Notes: generated from the sequence alone by a model not told the origin. Shown: positions 42,160-53,689, counted from the first letter of the stretch. The stretch: 64,000 nt of DNA from Phascolarctos cinereus (GCF_002099425.1 NW_018343979.1:297501-361500); one strand, 5' to 3'. Translations and numbers: made by a program.

Positions 42160-43415
42160 TCTTTGAAAACAATTCCAGTTTATTGAAAATCCACTGGCTC
42201 AACATTTGTCTGGAAACATTAGGTGGTTTCTTGAGCATCATGATCTTTTTTTAGTGCTCCCATGAAAGTTTTTTTTTCCCTCCAGTCTGGAACTGGCCAT
42301 GGCCAAATTTAGAGACAGTGTCAATAAACTTCAACTGCATCTTCTCCATAAAGTGATGTTTAGTCTTCCAACAGATACATTCACAGGGTGAGGACATGCT
42401 TCTTGGTTCCAACAACACAGCCCTTCACCATGATAAAGTCATTGGTCACTTCACCATAGTAGACAAAGCCTCCCAGAAGATTAATGTTCTTATCAGCCAG
42501 GTCACAATTGGCTGATGTGTTCTTTTTTACTTATTTCACATTCTTGGTCTTTTAGCTTTGGACATCTTGTAGATTTTTTTTTCATTGATCTCTATGATAG
42601 TGGTAGCCAATCTGACCAGCCCAAGCTGCAGAGAAGGCCATGTGAGCAGGATACCAAGCTCCAATACAGGCCACTTTATACAAGCCATGGTGGATTTCGG
42701 GGGAGGGGGAAGTTTTGTGTGTGTGTGTGTGTGTGTACCAGCAGGTCTTACCACCTTTTTAACCCTTGCCCTTGGTCATTCCAGTGATGTCAATCATCTC
42801 TTCTTTCCCAAACACAGTGGACACAGATACCTGATGCTCCAACTTCTTGTGGGCCTAGTCCACTTTCTCATACATGCTGCTGTATGTCACTTGGCAGTAT
42901 TTCTTCAAGCTGTTGACGTCTATCTCCAACTGCTTCTTGTAGTTATCGTTCTTGCTACTTCTTGCAATACTTGGTGAAGGCCTTCCTTTTGGACTTACAA
43001 CAGTTCTTGTAGAATCACCTCTTACACTTATTGCTGATATACTCAGCAAAGATGGTTTTGAAAGTCTGGGGACCTTAGGAACTTCACATATAGCCCATGA
43101 TGCCGTCAATGATCATAGGTGGCATGGCCATAATGATGATAACCTTGACCACTTAATTTTTGTTCACCTTTGAGCTTAGCCTGTCTACCTCTCAAACAAT
43201 GTGGGTCATGCCTGCCCTATAATCCAGAAGGCCTATTAGGTAGGTGGACTTGGTAAGGTCAACTTGGAGGAAGCTCTTCACCTTTCCTCGGTGCCTACTG
43301 CTTTGCTTTCAAGGTAGGAAGTCCAGAGACCCATGCCTAGGGGTAGAGAGCTTCCAGTGGGATATACTGCTGTTGCTGCCAAAGTGAGCTGGGAGAAGGG
43401 AGACTTGATCTCTTT
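42160..43415 (-). pseudogene. RPL3: Processed pseudogene of ribosomal protein L3
   Basis: RPL3 encodes a 403-residue protein of the large ribosomal subunit, next to the peptidyl transferase centre. This minus-strand copy is intronless and runs from a 5' UTR (ending 'gcagcaacagcag' before about 43365) to a poly(A) signal AATAAA at 42179-42184. The start codon is ATA (43363-43365) in place of ATG, followed by codons for SHWKLSTPRHGSLDFL. Recognisable blocks are KKQLEIDVNSLKKYCQV (near 42890-42945), [37 protein letters not shown] and [13 protein letters not shown]. The C-terminal stop is near 42219-42221. Several frameshifts and stops, a deletion of roughly 30 codons after KKYCQV and a GT-repeat expansion make it nonfunctional. 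The original poly(A) tail has decayed into T/C-rich sequence at the left edge. Confidence 0.95.
42715..42739. repeat. (GT)n expansion inside the RPL3 retrocopy
   Basis: About 11 GT units at the position corresponding to the TGGCACACC codons of RPL3. It arose after retrotransposition from a short CACAC seed. Confidence 0.85.
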
Positions 43416-43419
43416 GTGA

Positions 43420-43704
43420 GCATATATACCTCTAGAGACATATACATACATCTATACTTATAGGAATATCTCAGAGTCTGGACTTTTATTGGAAGGAAAA
43501 TGAACTTAGGCTTTAGAAGGGCAATAACGTCCTCACTGGCCCTATATTTTCTGATTAACTCAGTACAAGAGGGTAAAATTCCATGTTTTTTGTTTCTTCA
43601 TATCATGGTGGAGACCTTTTATTCCTTTAAATGTGGAACTTCATTCAACATTTCTTTCCTCTAAGATATTGCTATTGCTAGTCTCTGAAGAAGACTAAAT
43701 ATCT
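43420..43704. other. Unique sequence
   Basis: Flank between the RPL3 retrocopy and a SINE; no element recognised. Confidence 0.35.
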
Positions 43705-43705
43705 G

Positions 43706-43872
43706 GGGGCAGCTAGGTGGTGCAGGGGGTAGAGCACCAGCCCTGAAGTCAGGAGGACCTGAGTTCAAATCCGGCCTCAGACCAAACACTTGACACATAC
43801 TATCTGTGTCACCCTGGGCAAGTCACTTAACCTCAATTGCCTAAAAAAAATCAAGACAAAACAAAACAGGCC
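43706..43872 (+). mobile_element. Marsupial tRNA-derived SINE (WSINE1/SINE1-like), young copy
   Basis: Full length with 'gggcagctaggtggtgcagg', 'gagcaccagccctgaagtca' and 'ctgagttcaaatccggcctc' (Pol III box B). It ends in an A-rich tail with AAAACAAAAC. The 17-bp target duplication 'agaagactaaatatctg' is perfect (43689-43705 and 43873-43889), so the insertion is comparatively recent. Confidence 0.96.
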
Positions 43873-44067
43873 AGAAGACTAAATATCTGAAGTCTCAACA
43901 TTATTCCACAAGGCTTTGAATCGGGAATTCCCAACAATTGGCTACGTAGGTCAGTCTTCTGGGGCCATCATTTGAAAACATGTAAAACTGCAACATGCCA
44001 ATAATATTGCTTTTCCATGTCTGGGTCCAGTAGCTCTAATCCCCTCTTGTGACATGGAAGAGGTTGC

Positions 44068-44319
44068 TCAGTAGTTTTACAGTGATGTGTGACTCTTCAT
44101 GACCCCATTTGGTGTTTTCTTGGCAAAAACTATGTCAGTAATTTGCCATTTCTTTCTCCATCTCATTTTATAGATGAGGAAAGTGGTGTAAACAGTGTTT
44201 AATGATTTGCCCAGGGTCACATAGCTGGTAAGTGTCTGAGGCCAGATTTGAAGTGAGAAAGTTGAGTCTTCCTGACTCCAGGACCAATACTAATCTACCC
44301 ACTGTACCCTACTTGCACC
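44068..44319 (-). mobile_element. MAR1-like SINE with RTE-type tail
   Basis: 'ttcatgaccccatttggtgt', 'tttgccatttctttctccat', 'gatttgcccagggtcacata' and 'ccactgtaccctacttgcac' are the antisense of the element at 38228-38470. Confidence 0.88.
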
Positions 44320-44965
44320 TGACATGAAAGAGAGAGCATGTACAATTGCATTATGCCTCTGCCATAAAATTTCCAATATTACCTTGGCATATGTACGCAT
44401 GTTGGTGAGGGCAGATCTTTCGATGCTAAAGCTTACCACTCCCCCAAGGTCTGCTCCTGGTGCTCATCTGTGTTTAAGTATCTCTCACTCTGAATCTCAG
44501 GGAAGAAGAATGGTTGCTTTTGCAATTACAATTCTTATTTATAGTCTTAGCATAAGTCAATCAATATGCCACTAAGACTTATTGATTCATCATCCCTGAA
44601 ATGTTAACAGGGTCAACAAGGTCTCTAAATATAGTATATGTCTTTAATTTTCTCAAGGAGGAACCAATGGATGTATCCATACCCTTGAATATGGGTTGGA
44701 CTACATGGACAATGGTTCCTTGCAGATTCTAAAATTCCCTGATTCCAAGATGCCATAGAGAAAAGTAAAGTCCAAGAGAAAAGGTTACCTCAGCAAGTTG
44801 ATCATGATGTTACTCTGATCAGTCCCTAAGGCTGGACTATAATGTCTGTGGTAACTGTGGGTTTTTTTTCTTTGTTTTCATTTTCTGTACCCAGAACTAT
44901 TGTTTCTTGCAAAGGGTAGTAAATAGTTAACACCATGGTTAGGAGAAAGGATGTGTGTGTTTGTA
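44320..44965. other. Unique sequence with a MIR/L3 tail
   Basis: A plus-strand tail ('gggttggactacatggacaa', 44694-44750) is the only repeat-like piece. An 83-codon frame at 44324-44575 is not recognised. Confidence 0.4.
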
Positions 44966-44969
44966 TGCA

Positions 44970-45190
44970 TGTAAAGCAAATCATCTTGTTATGGTGAAAA
45001 GAATGTTAGATTTGGAATCAGAAGACATGAATTGAAATCTTGACTCTGTGACTTACTGTCTTTGTGACCTTGGACAAGGTAATTTCTCTGGGACTTGGCT
45101 TCCTCATCTGTGAAATGAAGGATTTGAGAGAGGAAACTTTTAAATTCTCCTACAGCTCTGAATCTATGATCCTATAATATGATTATATCT
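44970..45190 (+). mobile_element. MIR-type SINE, near full length
   Basis: 'tggaatcagaagacatgaat', 'gtctttgtgaccttggacaa', 'ggcttcctcatctgtgaaat' and 'ctgaatctatgatcctataa' are in order. Confidence 0.85.
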
Positions 45191-45194
45191 TCTT

Positions 45195-45780
45195 CTTTTC
45201 TGATGGGGAAACAGCTAGTACTAGAGTATAAAATCAATGGTTAGAACTGGTGTCCTGTTCTAGGGATCAAAGAGAATAACAAATCAAAATCAGAAATCCA
45301 TAAAGTAAAGGATCCATGAAACTAATTAGGAATAGATTAATTTACTAAGAACAAGTCCAAAGCCAAGGAAAATTCTGCACAATGAATGGTCAAAAAATCA
45401 ATAAATAAAATGGAAGGGGGCATATTTTATAATAACATTCATCCTCATCCTCATCCTTTTTTTCTCTGTAACTCTACTTTGAGTTTGGATAGTGTTAAAT
45501 TAAGCAGTTATTTCATTGTTTATCGTGAAAAAATTAATTCTTGTACTGTTCAAATGTAAGCCATTATTTTTCACTTAATTGTATCACAATACAAACATAG
45601 TACACTTAGGGGCAGTGATCAGAGCTCCAATTATAGTGCATAATGGTGCATAATCATGCCTTTATAGGAGGGAATAGAATCAGAATAGCTTTCTACTACA
45701 CTTTTTAGAACTGGTCCAACAAACATTATCACAAAGGCTGGGTAAATTACCCTAGACTTTTACTATTATCAGCTAATAAA
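45195..45780. other. Unique sequence
   Basis: About 590 bp with no recognised element. Confidence 0.35.
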
Positions 45781-45784
45781 TTAT

Positions 45785-45952
45785 TAGAGGTAGAATTAAT
45801 TTTAGAATCCACATAGTCCATCCTCTTCGTTGTGCAGGTGAAGAAACTGGGGCTCACAATTGTTAATATTGCCAAATTAAGGGCAGAACCAAACATAAGA
45901 CATTGGTTTTCCTGACTCTTCAATTTCCATTAAATTATACTGAAACCTTTAT
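45785..45952 (-). mobile_element. MIR/THER-type SINE
   Basis: 'gtgaagaaactggggctcac' and 'ttttcctgactcttcaattt' are antisense MIR. Confidence 0.7.
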
Positions 45953-45954
45953 GA

Positions 45955-46560
45955 TTGCCATTGATCAGAATGGTTGCAGTTGCTTCTTTCATTTTATATA
46001 AAAGGACTAGAGACTGCAGTCTTGGCACTTGCCTATTTTGCTGAGGGGAGTTTTATGTCCCCATCGCATGTGAAGAAAAGCTCTGCCAATGAGTTTCGTC
46101 TATTAACAGCCAAAAAGTGTGAGTGGTACAGATGTTCAGAACAGCAGCAACTACCATGGTTTCTGGATAGTCTCACTTTTACTAACATAACTTGGAGAAA
46201 GGTACAGGGTAGAAATGAAAAACAAATGATTGAAAAACTTACAAGGACAAGGGGAGGATATTTTTTTTATCTTTACCAAAACTTCCTATTTTTTCTGTAA
46301 GTTTTGTGCCATTAACTATCAGACTTCATGATGATGTTGTTGTTTTATGTTTTTTCTGTCTGTCAAGATTAGTGGATAAACAAGATATGATCAATTATAG
46401 AACAATGTTTCTTTCATCTTTCTCCTTCCTTTCACCATATCTCAGAAGATGTGTACGTGAATCTATATTTTGCACCTTGTGGAAGGGGGACAAGGGTCAT
46501 CAGAAGAGGTGAAAATATTTGAGAGCAAAAAACTAAACAAAATATAACTCCAAACTTGAA
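45955..46560. other. Unique sequence with a 108-codon frame
   Basis: The frame at 45974-46300 shows no recognisable domain, and its C-terminal half is Phe/Tyr-rich low complexity. It is more likely chance than a gene. Confidence 0.35.
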
Positions 46561-46563
46561 GAA

Positions 46564-46618
46564 ATATGTGTATATGTGTGTGTGTGTGTGTATGTGTGTG
46601 TGTGTGTATGTGTGCATG
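46564..46618. repeat. (TG)n microsatellite
   Basis: TG units with TA interruptions over about 55 bp. Confidence 0.92.
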
Positions 46619-46619
46619 T

Positions 46620-47474
46620 ATCCTCTTTTCAACTTGTACGCCTTTGTAGATGTCTGTGGCATGAAGATGGCTTTAATAACCTCATGTAACTTTGGAGAAA
46701 GAAAACACCCTTATCTTTTGACTGGTCTAGTTAATTCATATGCTTTCAGCAAAATAAATTAAAGCAACAGCTAGTGTCCTGAAGATACACATCTAATGGA
46801 TTGTGATTTTAATGGACATTTTCTGGTGAAGTTGTCATGATTTTCTCCCTCGTGATTTTTTCAATTATTTTGCTCATGTACATTTTTTCCTCTCTTCGCC
46901 TACCAATTGTTTCCCCCAATGTCAGTTGCTATATACTTAAAAATTTTTTTTTCTTTTATATTTTTCTTGATTCTCTTTCTTGCTCTAACCATCTAAATAT
47001 TATATGCACTGTCTAGACTTATGTCTTAATTCACAAATAGATTTCTTTAAACCATTGTATCCAATGATAGGAAGAGGGAGGATGGGAGTCTAACCTCAGG
47101 CTATCAAACTGTAACTAGTTTTCTGAGGCCTAAGACTAAACTTTCCCCTCTTCTTTGATGTAAAGGTCTTGAATCATTTTTTTTTCATAAGGAATACTTG
47201 AAACCTTGTACTGGGATTTAGAAAACCTCAGTACTATGCTCAGCTCTGCTATAAGCTAGATGTATGATACTGAAGATAAAAGTCTTTGGTGAGTAAGACA
47301 CACTTCTTACAACTTTCTAATAATAGTAAAGGAAATAGATTGGAAATCCATCTGAATTCTTTTGCTACAAGTCACAGGGATCAATGCCCCAAACTGCTGA
47401 TGAATAGACTGACTCAGTTCAGTCTATAGCTATAACAAAAAGTTATTTTGTCTACATGGGCATTAAACCTGATG

Positions 47475-47475
<1 letters not shown>
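46620..47475. other. Unique sequence
   Basis: About 850 bp, T-rich in part (46945-46985), with no recognised element. Confidence 0.35.

Positions 47476-47477
<2 letters not shown>

Positions 47478-47516
<39 letters not shown>
47478..47516. repeat. (CA)n microsatellite
   Basis: About 19-20 uninterrupted CA units, long enough to be polymorphic. Confidence 0.95.
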
Positions 47517-47521
<5 letters not shown>

Positions 47522-47534
47522 ATGGATGATCCCC

Positions 47535-47657
47535 AGGCAAACAGGTGTAAGTGACTTGTCCAGGGTAACACAACTCATAAGTGTCTGAGGCCAGATTTGA
47601 ACTCAGCAAGATAAATCTAGGTACATAGCTCTATCTACTATGCAACTTAGCTGCCCC
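47535..47657 (-). mobile_element. Marsupial tRNA-derived SINE, partial
   Basis: 'gtaagtgacttgtccagggt', 'gtctgaggccagatttgaac' and 'caacttagctgcccc' are the antisense of the WSINE-type element, without a clear tail. Confidence 0.85.
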
Positions 47658-47659
47658 TA

Positions 47660-49290
47660 GGAGTGATACAGTTAGTCCATAAGCATTTATTAAGCTCCTT
47701 CTATGTGCTGGGCACTCTGTTAAATGCTTGGGAGGCAAAAGACAGTCCTTGTTATCCAAGAGCTTACATTGTAATTGGAGGAGACAACAAGCAATCAAAA
47801 TATGTACAAACAAGGTATACACATTAAGAGGTGTTGAGAAAGGCTTTCTGTATAAAGTGGGAATTTTGTTGAGACTTGAAGAAATCCAGGGAAGGAGGGA
47901 CAACATTCTAGGAATGGGGGACATCCAGAGAAAATGCCCAAGACTAAAAGATGGAATGCCTTGTTTGTGGAAGATCTTTGGATCTTAATCATTGGATTGA
48001 GGATTGGAGGGAAGGCTGTGTAAAGCATAAGAAGATTAGAAAATCATAGAGTGGTAGATTTAGGGCTTAATACTGCAAACAGAAGATTTTTGTGTTTGAT
48101 CCTGGATATGATAGTGAGCCACCTAATTTTATTGAGTAGGGGAGTGATATGGCCTGACATACCTATGCTTTAGGAAAATCACTTTCCTGGCCAAATGTAT
48201 GATGCACTGGAGTAGGGAAAGACTTCTGGCAGGTAGATCCACCAGCCAGCTCTTGCAATAGTCCAAACATGAGGTAATGAGGGGCAACAGAATTTGATAT
48301 GGATGGGTGAAAGATAGTGAGGAGCTAAAGATGATGCCTAGGCTACGAGTTTGGGGGACTGGGAGGAGGTAATGCCCTTCACAGTAATAGTGACATCTAG
48401 AAAAGATCAGGGTTTAGGGGAAAGATAATGACCTTAGTTTTTAACATGTTGACTTTAAGGTGAACTCTAAGATGTTTTTTAAGATGCCTACTAGATAATT
48501 CATTTCAAGATGACTGAAAAGTCATTTGGAGATGTGAGACCGGACATAAATAGGAAGGTTAGGACAAGCTATGTAGATTTGGGAATTATCAGCATAGAGA
48601 TGTTAATTAAATCCATGGGAACTAATGAAATGACCAAATGAAGCAGTAGAGTAGGAGAAGAAAAGAAGGCCCAGGGGAGAGAATTGTGGGACACCTATAA
48701 TGAATGGGTTTAACTTGGATAAGGATTTGACAAGAGACTATGAAGAAGCAGTTTGATAGTTAGAGGGAGAACCAAGAGAGAAGAGTGTTCAGAGAATATA
48801 GAGAAAAGAGTATCAAGGAGAGCAGGGTGATAATTAGTGTCAAAAGCTGCAGAGATGTCAAGAAAAATGAGGACTGAGAAAAGGCCAATTAGGAGATGGT
48901 TGGTAATTTTGGAAAGAACAGTTTCAAGGGAACAATAAGGTCAAAAGTCAGACTATAGGAGGTTAAAAAGAGAGTGAGAGGAAAAGAAGTAGAGGCATTG
49001 ATTGTAGATCACTTTCTCAAGCATTTTAACCAAAAAGGGCAGAAGAACTATAGGATGATAGTGGAGATGGAAAGATCAAGGGAGTGTTTCTGAGGTTTGG
49101 GGAGACAGAGAAAGGTTTGTAGGCAATAAGAAAGCAAACAATAGAAAGGGAGAAATCAAATAGAGTAGGAATGACAGAGGGGACAATCTTTTGAAGGAGA
49201 CAAGATGGAATTGGATTACCTGCACTGGTAATACGATTTGCTTGGTGAGGAGTAGAGCTTCCCACAAACTCCAATTCTAGTGGTGGGTGA
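47660..49290 (-). mobile_element. L2, 1.6-kb copy spanning the RT region to the 3' end
   Basis: The left edge is the antisense terminus ('tatgtgctgggcactctgtt', 'aaagacagtccttgttatcc'). Rightwards it passes the C-terminal ORF2 block ('cttgcaatagtccaaacatg'), 'ttatcagcatagagatgtta', 'attaaatccatgggaactaa' and 'gtgtcaaaagctgcagagat'. The last is the antisense of the RT block in which 'ctttgacac' encodes FDT. This is the longest L2 in the window. Frames are short and broken; longest about 97 codons. Confidence 0.85.
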
Positions 49291-49294
49291 TAAG

Positions 49295-49675
49295 ACTTAG
49301 TCTATTTGTCTGATATTCCCTGAGAACAAAGCTTCCACTTGAGTTAAGTAGATATCCTTACTGCCCTCTTAGCTTCCTGGACCCTTCTATCCCCAGAGGC
49401 ATTTATATACACACAGATACACACTCATACACAGATATACTTCCTTCCTTATTCCCAAGTTTGTACTATTGTGCATTCAGTTCTCTTATTTCAAATGGAA
49501 AACTTTCTTTGTGTCTACTCTGTTACAGAACACATAACCTGCTGAGGAAAACTCCCTTCTGCTTACCCTTTTCTATGATTTCTGTCAATGCGACCTGCAT
49601 TTTCCTATTCATTTGTGCTCAGAACCAAATATTTGAATCATACTTCTCTGTCATCTATCTACAAAAATCAAATTA
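49295..49675. other. Unique sequence
   Basis: About 380 bp with no recognised element. Confidence 0.35.
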
Positions 49676-49679
49676 GTGT

Positions 49680-49850
49680 AATTCAGCAAATATTGATTAA
49701 GAATTTAATGTTATCATGAACTGTGTTAGGTACTAGAGATATAAAGGAAAAAGAAAACAAAATGGCCCTTGCCCTATGGGGGCTTAAATTGTACTGGGGA
49801 AAAATAACACATGCACAAAAAGTATATGCCAAATATAGACAGAGTAAAAA
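49680..49850 (-). mobile_element. L2 3' end
   Basis: 'aactgtgttaggtactagag', 'gcccttgccctatgggggct' and 'taaattgtactggggaaaa' are antisense L2. Confidence 0.8.
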
Positions 49851-50074
49851 CAAAGTAATTTCCTGAGATTAGGACCCTATAAACTGTGGCAGGGGTAGGG
49901 TGGCGGTGAGCAAGACAAAAGGCCTCCTTCACAAAGTAGTACCTGAGATGTGGGGTGTTGGGTATGTTCAGGGAAAACTAGTACCTCTGGTGTGAAGGCT
50001 GCTGAGTCCTTTTCAGGGATGCTTTCCACCTCTGGAGTCCACCTGTTCCACCTAACTCTCACCTGTGGCTCCAA

Positions 50075-53000
50075 GAAGCTGTGATATGTGCAGTGGCCAC
50101 ATCCCAGTAAACCATTTCAGGAGATGGGCTAACTCAGGCTGAGGGTAACTGAGGGGTCTCAAACCTGTTGGTGAATTAGGGGGGTGTCTACACCAAGTAT
50201 GTAAAAACTTCCCTAGTAGAATGGGTGGATGAGAACAATTTGTTCCAATGGCTATGAAGGCAGAAGCATGAGCTATGGAGCACTTGGAGCTTGGTCAGAC
50301 ATCAAAGACACCTAGGTCATCCACTGAATCTTGAGCCATCACCAGTCATCTTGATTCTGTCCTGCCATTAGACTGTGATAACTCTGGAGAAGAGATTGAG
50401 GTTGACAACTTTGTGCAACTCTGCCTCACTTAAATCCAATTTATGCATGAATCAAGACATCAGCCATCATTTTACCTGTCTCAAAGTCCTGTGGCAACTG
50501 GCAAGTAATGAAGCAGCAGGTGTGGATACATTGGGAGCTGTAGTCACAATCCTGAATAAGGGAGGCCAAGACCATAAGATTGTTTTCTCACAGGAAGCAG
50601 CAGTGGTTTTTGGCAGCCCCTTGGGGGTCTGAGCAGCCTTTTAAGGATCACACTGCTCATCTCCTGGTTCAAGGAAGGGGCTAGAAAAGTTGCTCTAAAA
50701 ATTGTCTGCTTACCCAATCTGGCATGATATGACAGGTGGGGAATCCCACTCTGTCATCAAAACACAAAAAAGGTACAAAAATGTCTGAAAAGATGATTCT
50801 ACTCATCATTGGCACATGAAAGGTGCACATACTTATAGACAACATAAAATCCAATAGACCTGAAAGACAAACAGCTCTTGTTGCAAGAGGACTCAGCAGG
50901 TATCACTTCCAAATAGCAGCCCTGAGTGAAATAAGGCTGGCAAATGAAGGCCAGCTAACTGAAGTTGGAGCTGGATACACATTTTTCTTGAGTGGTCACA
51001 AGGAAGGGGAGCCCCTTGAAGCTGGTGTAGGTTTTGCAATCAAAACTAATCTAGTCAACAGGCTTGTATGCCTACCAAAAAGAATGAATGACAGGCTTAT
51101 CACAATGTGGTTGTCATTTACAGGAAATCATCATGCCACCATCATTAATGTCTATGGTCCCACCATGACTAACCCTGATAAGTTTAAATAAAAATTTTAT
51201 AAAGACCTGGAGATCCTTTCCATCAATGTGCCAAAAGAGGATGAGCTTATAATTCTAGGTGACTTTAATGTTAGACTAGGCTCAGACTACCAGATTTCTC
51301 AGGGAGTCCTAGGGAGGAATGGAGTTGGAAACAGCAATAGCCGTGGTCACTTACTACTGAAGACTTGTGCATCTCATGACCTGCTCATCACCAACACCAT
51401 CTTATATTTGCCTAAAGGCAATATAACTTTGTGGATGTACCCTCGCAGCAAGCATTGGCTTTTAATAGACTATGTGATTGTAAGGAGAAGAGACAGGCAG
51501 GATGTGACAGTGACAAAGGCAATGTGTGGGGCAGAGTGCTGGAGTGATTGTAGCCTTATCCTCTCCATGCCAAACATTTTGTATTCACCAAAATAGCTTC
51601 CTCACAGGAAAATGACTACCAAAAAATTCATGTCAACAGATTAGAGCTCTTCTCTGAGAGGGAACCATTTGTGGCTAACTTGGAGGGAAAGTTGAACCAA
51701 CACACAGTTGGTAACAGTGGAGCAGAAAAAGAGTGGGCAGCTTTCAGAGATTTGGTGTTTATCACCACATTACCTCAACTGGGTCAGAACACTTGCAAAC
51801 ATCAAGACTGGTTTAGTGTAAATGATGGGGAAAACAAGAATTCCACAGAGTTTACCAGCAGGATAATTCATCCATCTCTAAGAAGGTAGCATTTAATTCC
51901 ATCAAAAGCAAATACAAGCAAAGCCTAGAGAGCTGTAGGATTCTTGGCTCAGTAAGAAGGCAGATGAAATGCAGTTTTATGGTGATATTAACAATCCAAA
52001 GTGCTTTTGTAATCCTCTAAAGGCTATTTATGGGCCAAAGATCTATGGTGTACCTCAACTACTCAGTGCTGATAGAATCACATTGATTGGTGATAAGGAT
52101 ATGATCCTAGAGAAATGGGCTGAACACTTCTATAGTGTTCTCAACAGACCATCATCAATCAATGCTGAGGCCACTGACTAACTCAGGTTGAAGTTAACCC
52201 CCCACCCCCAACTGAAATTCCAATTAAAGAAGAGGTTTGGATACCATTAGGCTCCTTTTGTGTGGCAAAGCACCTGGTGCTGATTCTATTCTAGCTGAGA
52301 TTTACAAAATAGGCGGTTGGTTGCTCATACAAAAGCTGAATGAAATTTTGAAGGTTATATGGCAAGAAGAGGTTATCCCCTCAGAATTTCAAGGATGTCT
52401 ACATTGTCCATCTCTATCAAGGTAAAGGAAATACATTGTCCTGTGACAGTCATGAGTGGGTCTCTCTCTTAGTCATTGCTGGCAAGATTCTTGCCAGTCT
52501 TCTTTAATAAGGTGATCCTTCACCTGGAAGATGGTCATCTACCTGAGAGCCAGTATGGCTTCAGAAAGAGCCGAGGACCAGTTGGTATGGTGTTGGCTGC
52601 ATGACAACTCCAGAAGCAGAACAAAGGTATATGCACAATGTTTGTAGATCTGATCAAGGCCTTTGATACTGTCAGTTATGAGGGTTTATGGAAAATTATG
52701 TCAAAATTTTGTTGCCCAGAAAAGTTCATCAGCATTGTACATCAATTTCATAACACCAAGAAAACACAGGTGCTCCATCAGCCACTACCATCAAAATATG
52801 ATTACAACAAAATCTGGTTACAACAAATGGAGAAGTTTTGAGTGCCGTGGATGAGTTTACTTACCTTGGTAGTATACTTTCCAGGGATTTACACACTGAT
52901 GATGAGGTTGACACACACATCACTAGAGCTAGCTCAGTTTTGGGAGGCTCTGAAGGAAAGTATGAGAGAGAAGAGTTTTAGGTTGCCTACCAAACTGAAG

Positions 53001-53632
53001 GTCTACAGAGCCATTGTGCTGACCTCATTATTGTATGCCTGGGAAACCTGGACAATATATCAGCACCATGCCAGGAAAATGAATTGCTTCCATTTGAATT
53101 GGAATTATGAAGATTCTGAAGATCACCTGGCAGAATATGATACCAGACACTGTGGTCCTTTCTTGAACTAAAATGTCAAGCATTCAAACTCTGCTTTAGA
53201 GAGCACAACTCCTGTGGGCTGGCCATGTTGTTCAAATGCAAAATGTATGTTTGTCAAAAAAACTATTTTATGAAGAACTCACACAGTGAGTGGTGGTCAG
53301 AAGATATATAAGGACACTCTCAAGGTCTCTCTTAAAAACTTATGAATTGATTGTGTAACATGGGAGACACTGGCACAGGACCTCTCAGCATGGTGTGTCC
53401 ACATCAGAGAAGGTGTTGTGCTCTGAGAAAAGCAGAATTCACTCAAAAGAAATGCAAGATGCACAAATTTAGAGAATCCACCCCAAATGTTCACACGGAC
53501 TATTTGTGCACGACCTGTGGTAGAACATTAGGAGCTCATATTGGTCTTATTAGCCACAGTCAGACACACTGAAACTTGCATAGTGATGTCACTTTGGTCC
53601 TCTTCTAGAACAAAGGACAACAACCAACCAGC
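50075..53632 (+). mobile_element. RTE-clade LINE, near full span, decayed
   Basis: The 5' leader (50075-50800) includes 'gcaactctgcctcacttaaa'. The AP-endonuclease domain is at about 50823-51600: DNIKSNRPERQTALVARGLS, then AALSEIRLA, GAGYTFF, GVGFAIKTNLV, IILGDFNVRLGSD and WLLIDYVIVRRRDRQDV. The usual catalytic SDH reads SDC. The linker and RT fingers follow: KAIYGP, LLSAD, NRPSSINAEATD, GKAPGADSI, FVDLIKAFDTVS and GLWKIMSKF. After FISIVHQFH the frame passes straight to TQVLHQPLPSKY. Compared with RTE proteins, a large segment with the catalytic F/YADD box is missing. The C-terminal region has LPTKLKVYRAIVLTSLLYAW, then a C2H2 finger CTTCGRTLGAHIGLISHSQ-TH. It ends with 'gaacaaaggacaacaaccaa'. 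Stops and frameshifts break it into pieces. Confidence 0.93.
53545..53572 (+). other. C-terminal C2H2 zinc-finger codons of the RTE LINE
   Basis: Together with the cysteine codons just upstream (from 53509), the spacing is C-X2-C-X12-H-X3-H, a canonical C2H2 finger. It is the last module before the stop at 53570-53572. In RTE-type proteins such an end may bind nucleic acid; that role is inference. Confidence 0.6.
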
Positions 53633-53689
53633 CTGAGATGTCCACAAATTCATCAGTCAATAAAGCATCTAATTTCTGTCCCTTCTTCA

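Noticed and set aside
42160-43415. RPL3 copy as a working intronless gene
   Set aside because: The start codon, reading frame and about 30 codons are lost and a microsatellite interrupts it.
45974-46300. 108-codon plus-strand frame
   Set aside because: No recognisable domain; the end is Phe/Tyr low complexity. Not enough to call a gene.
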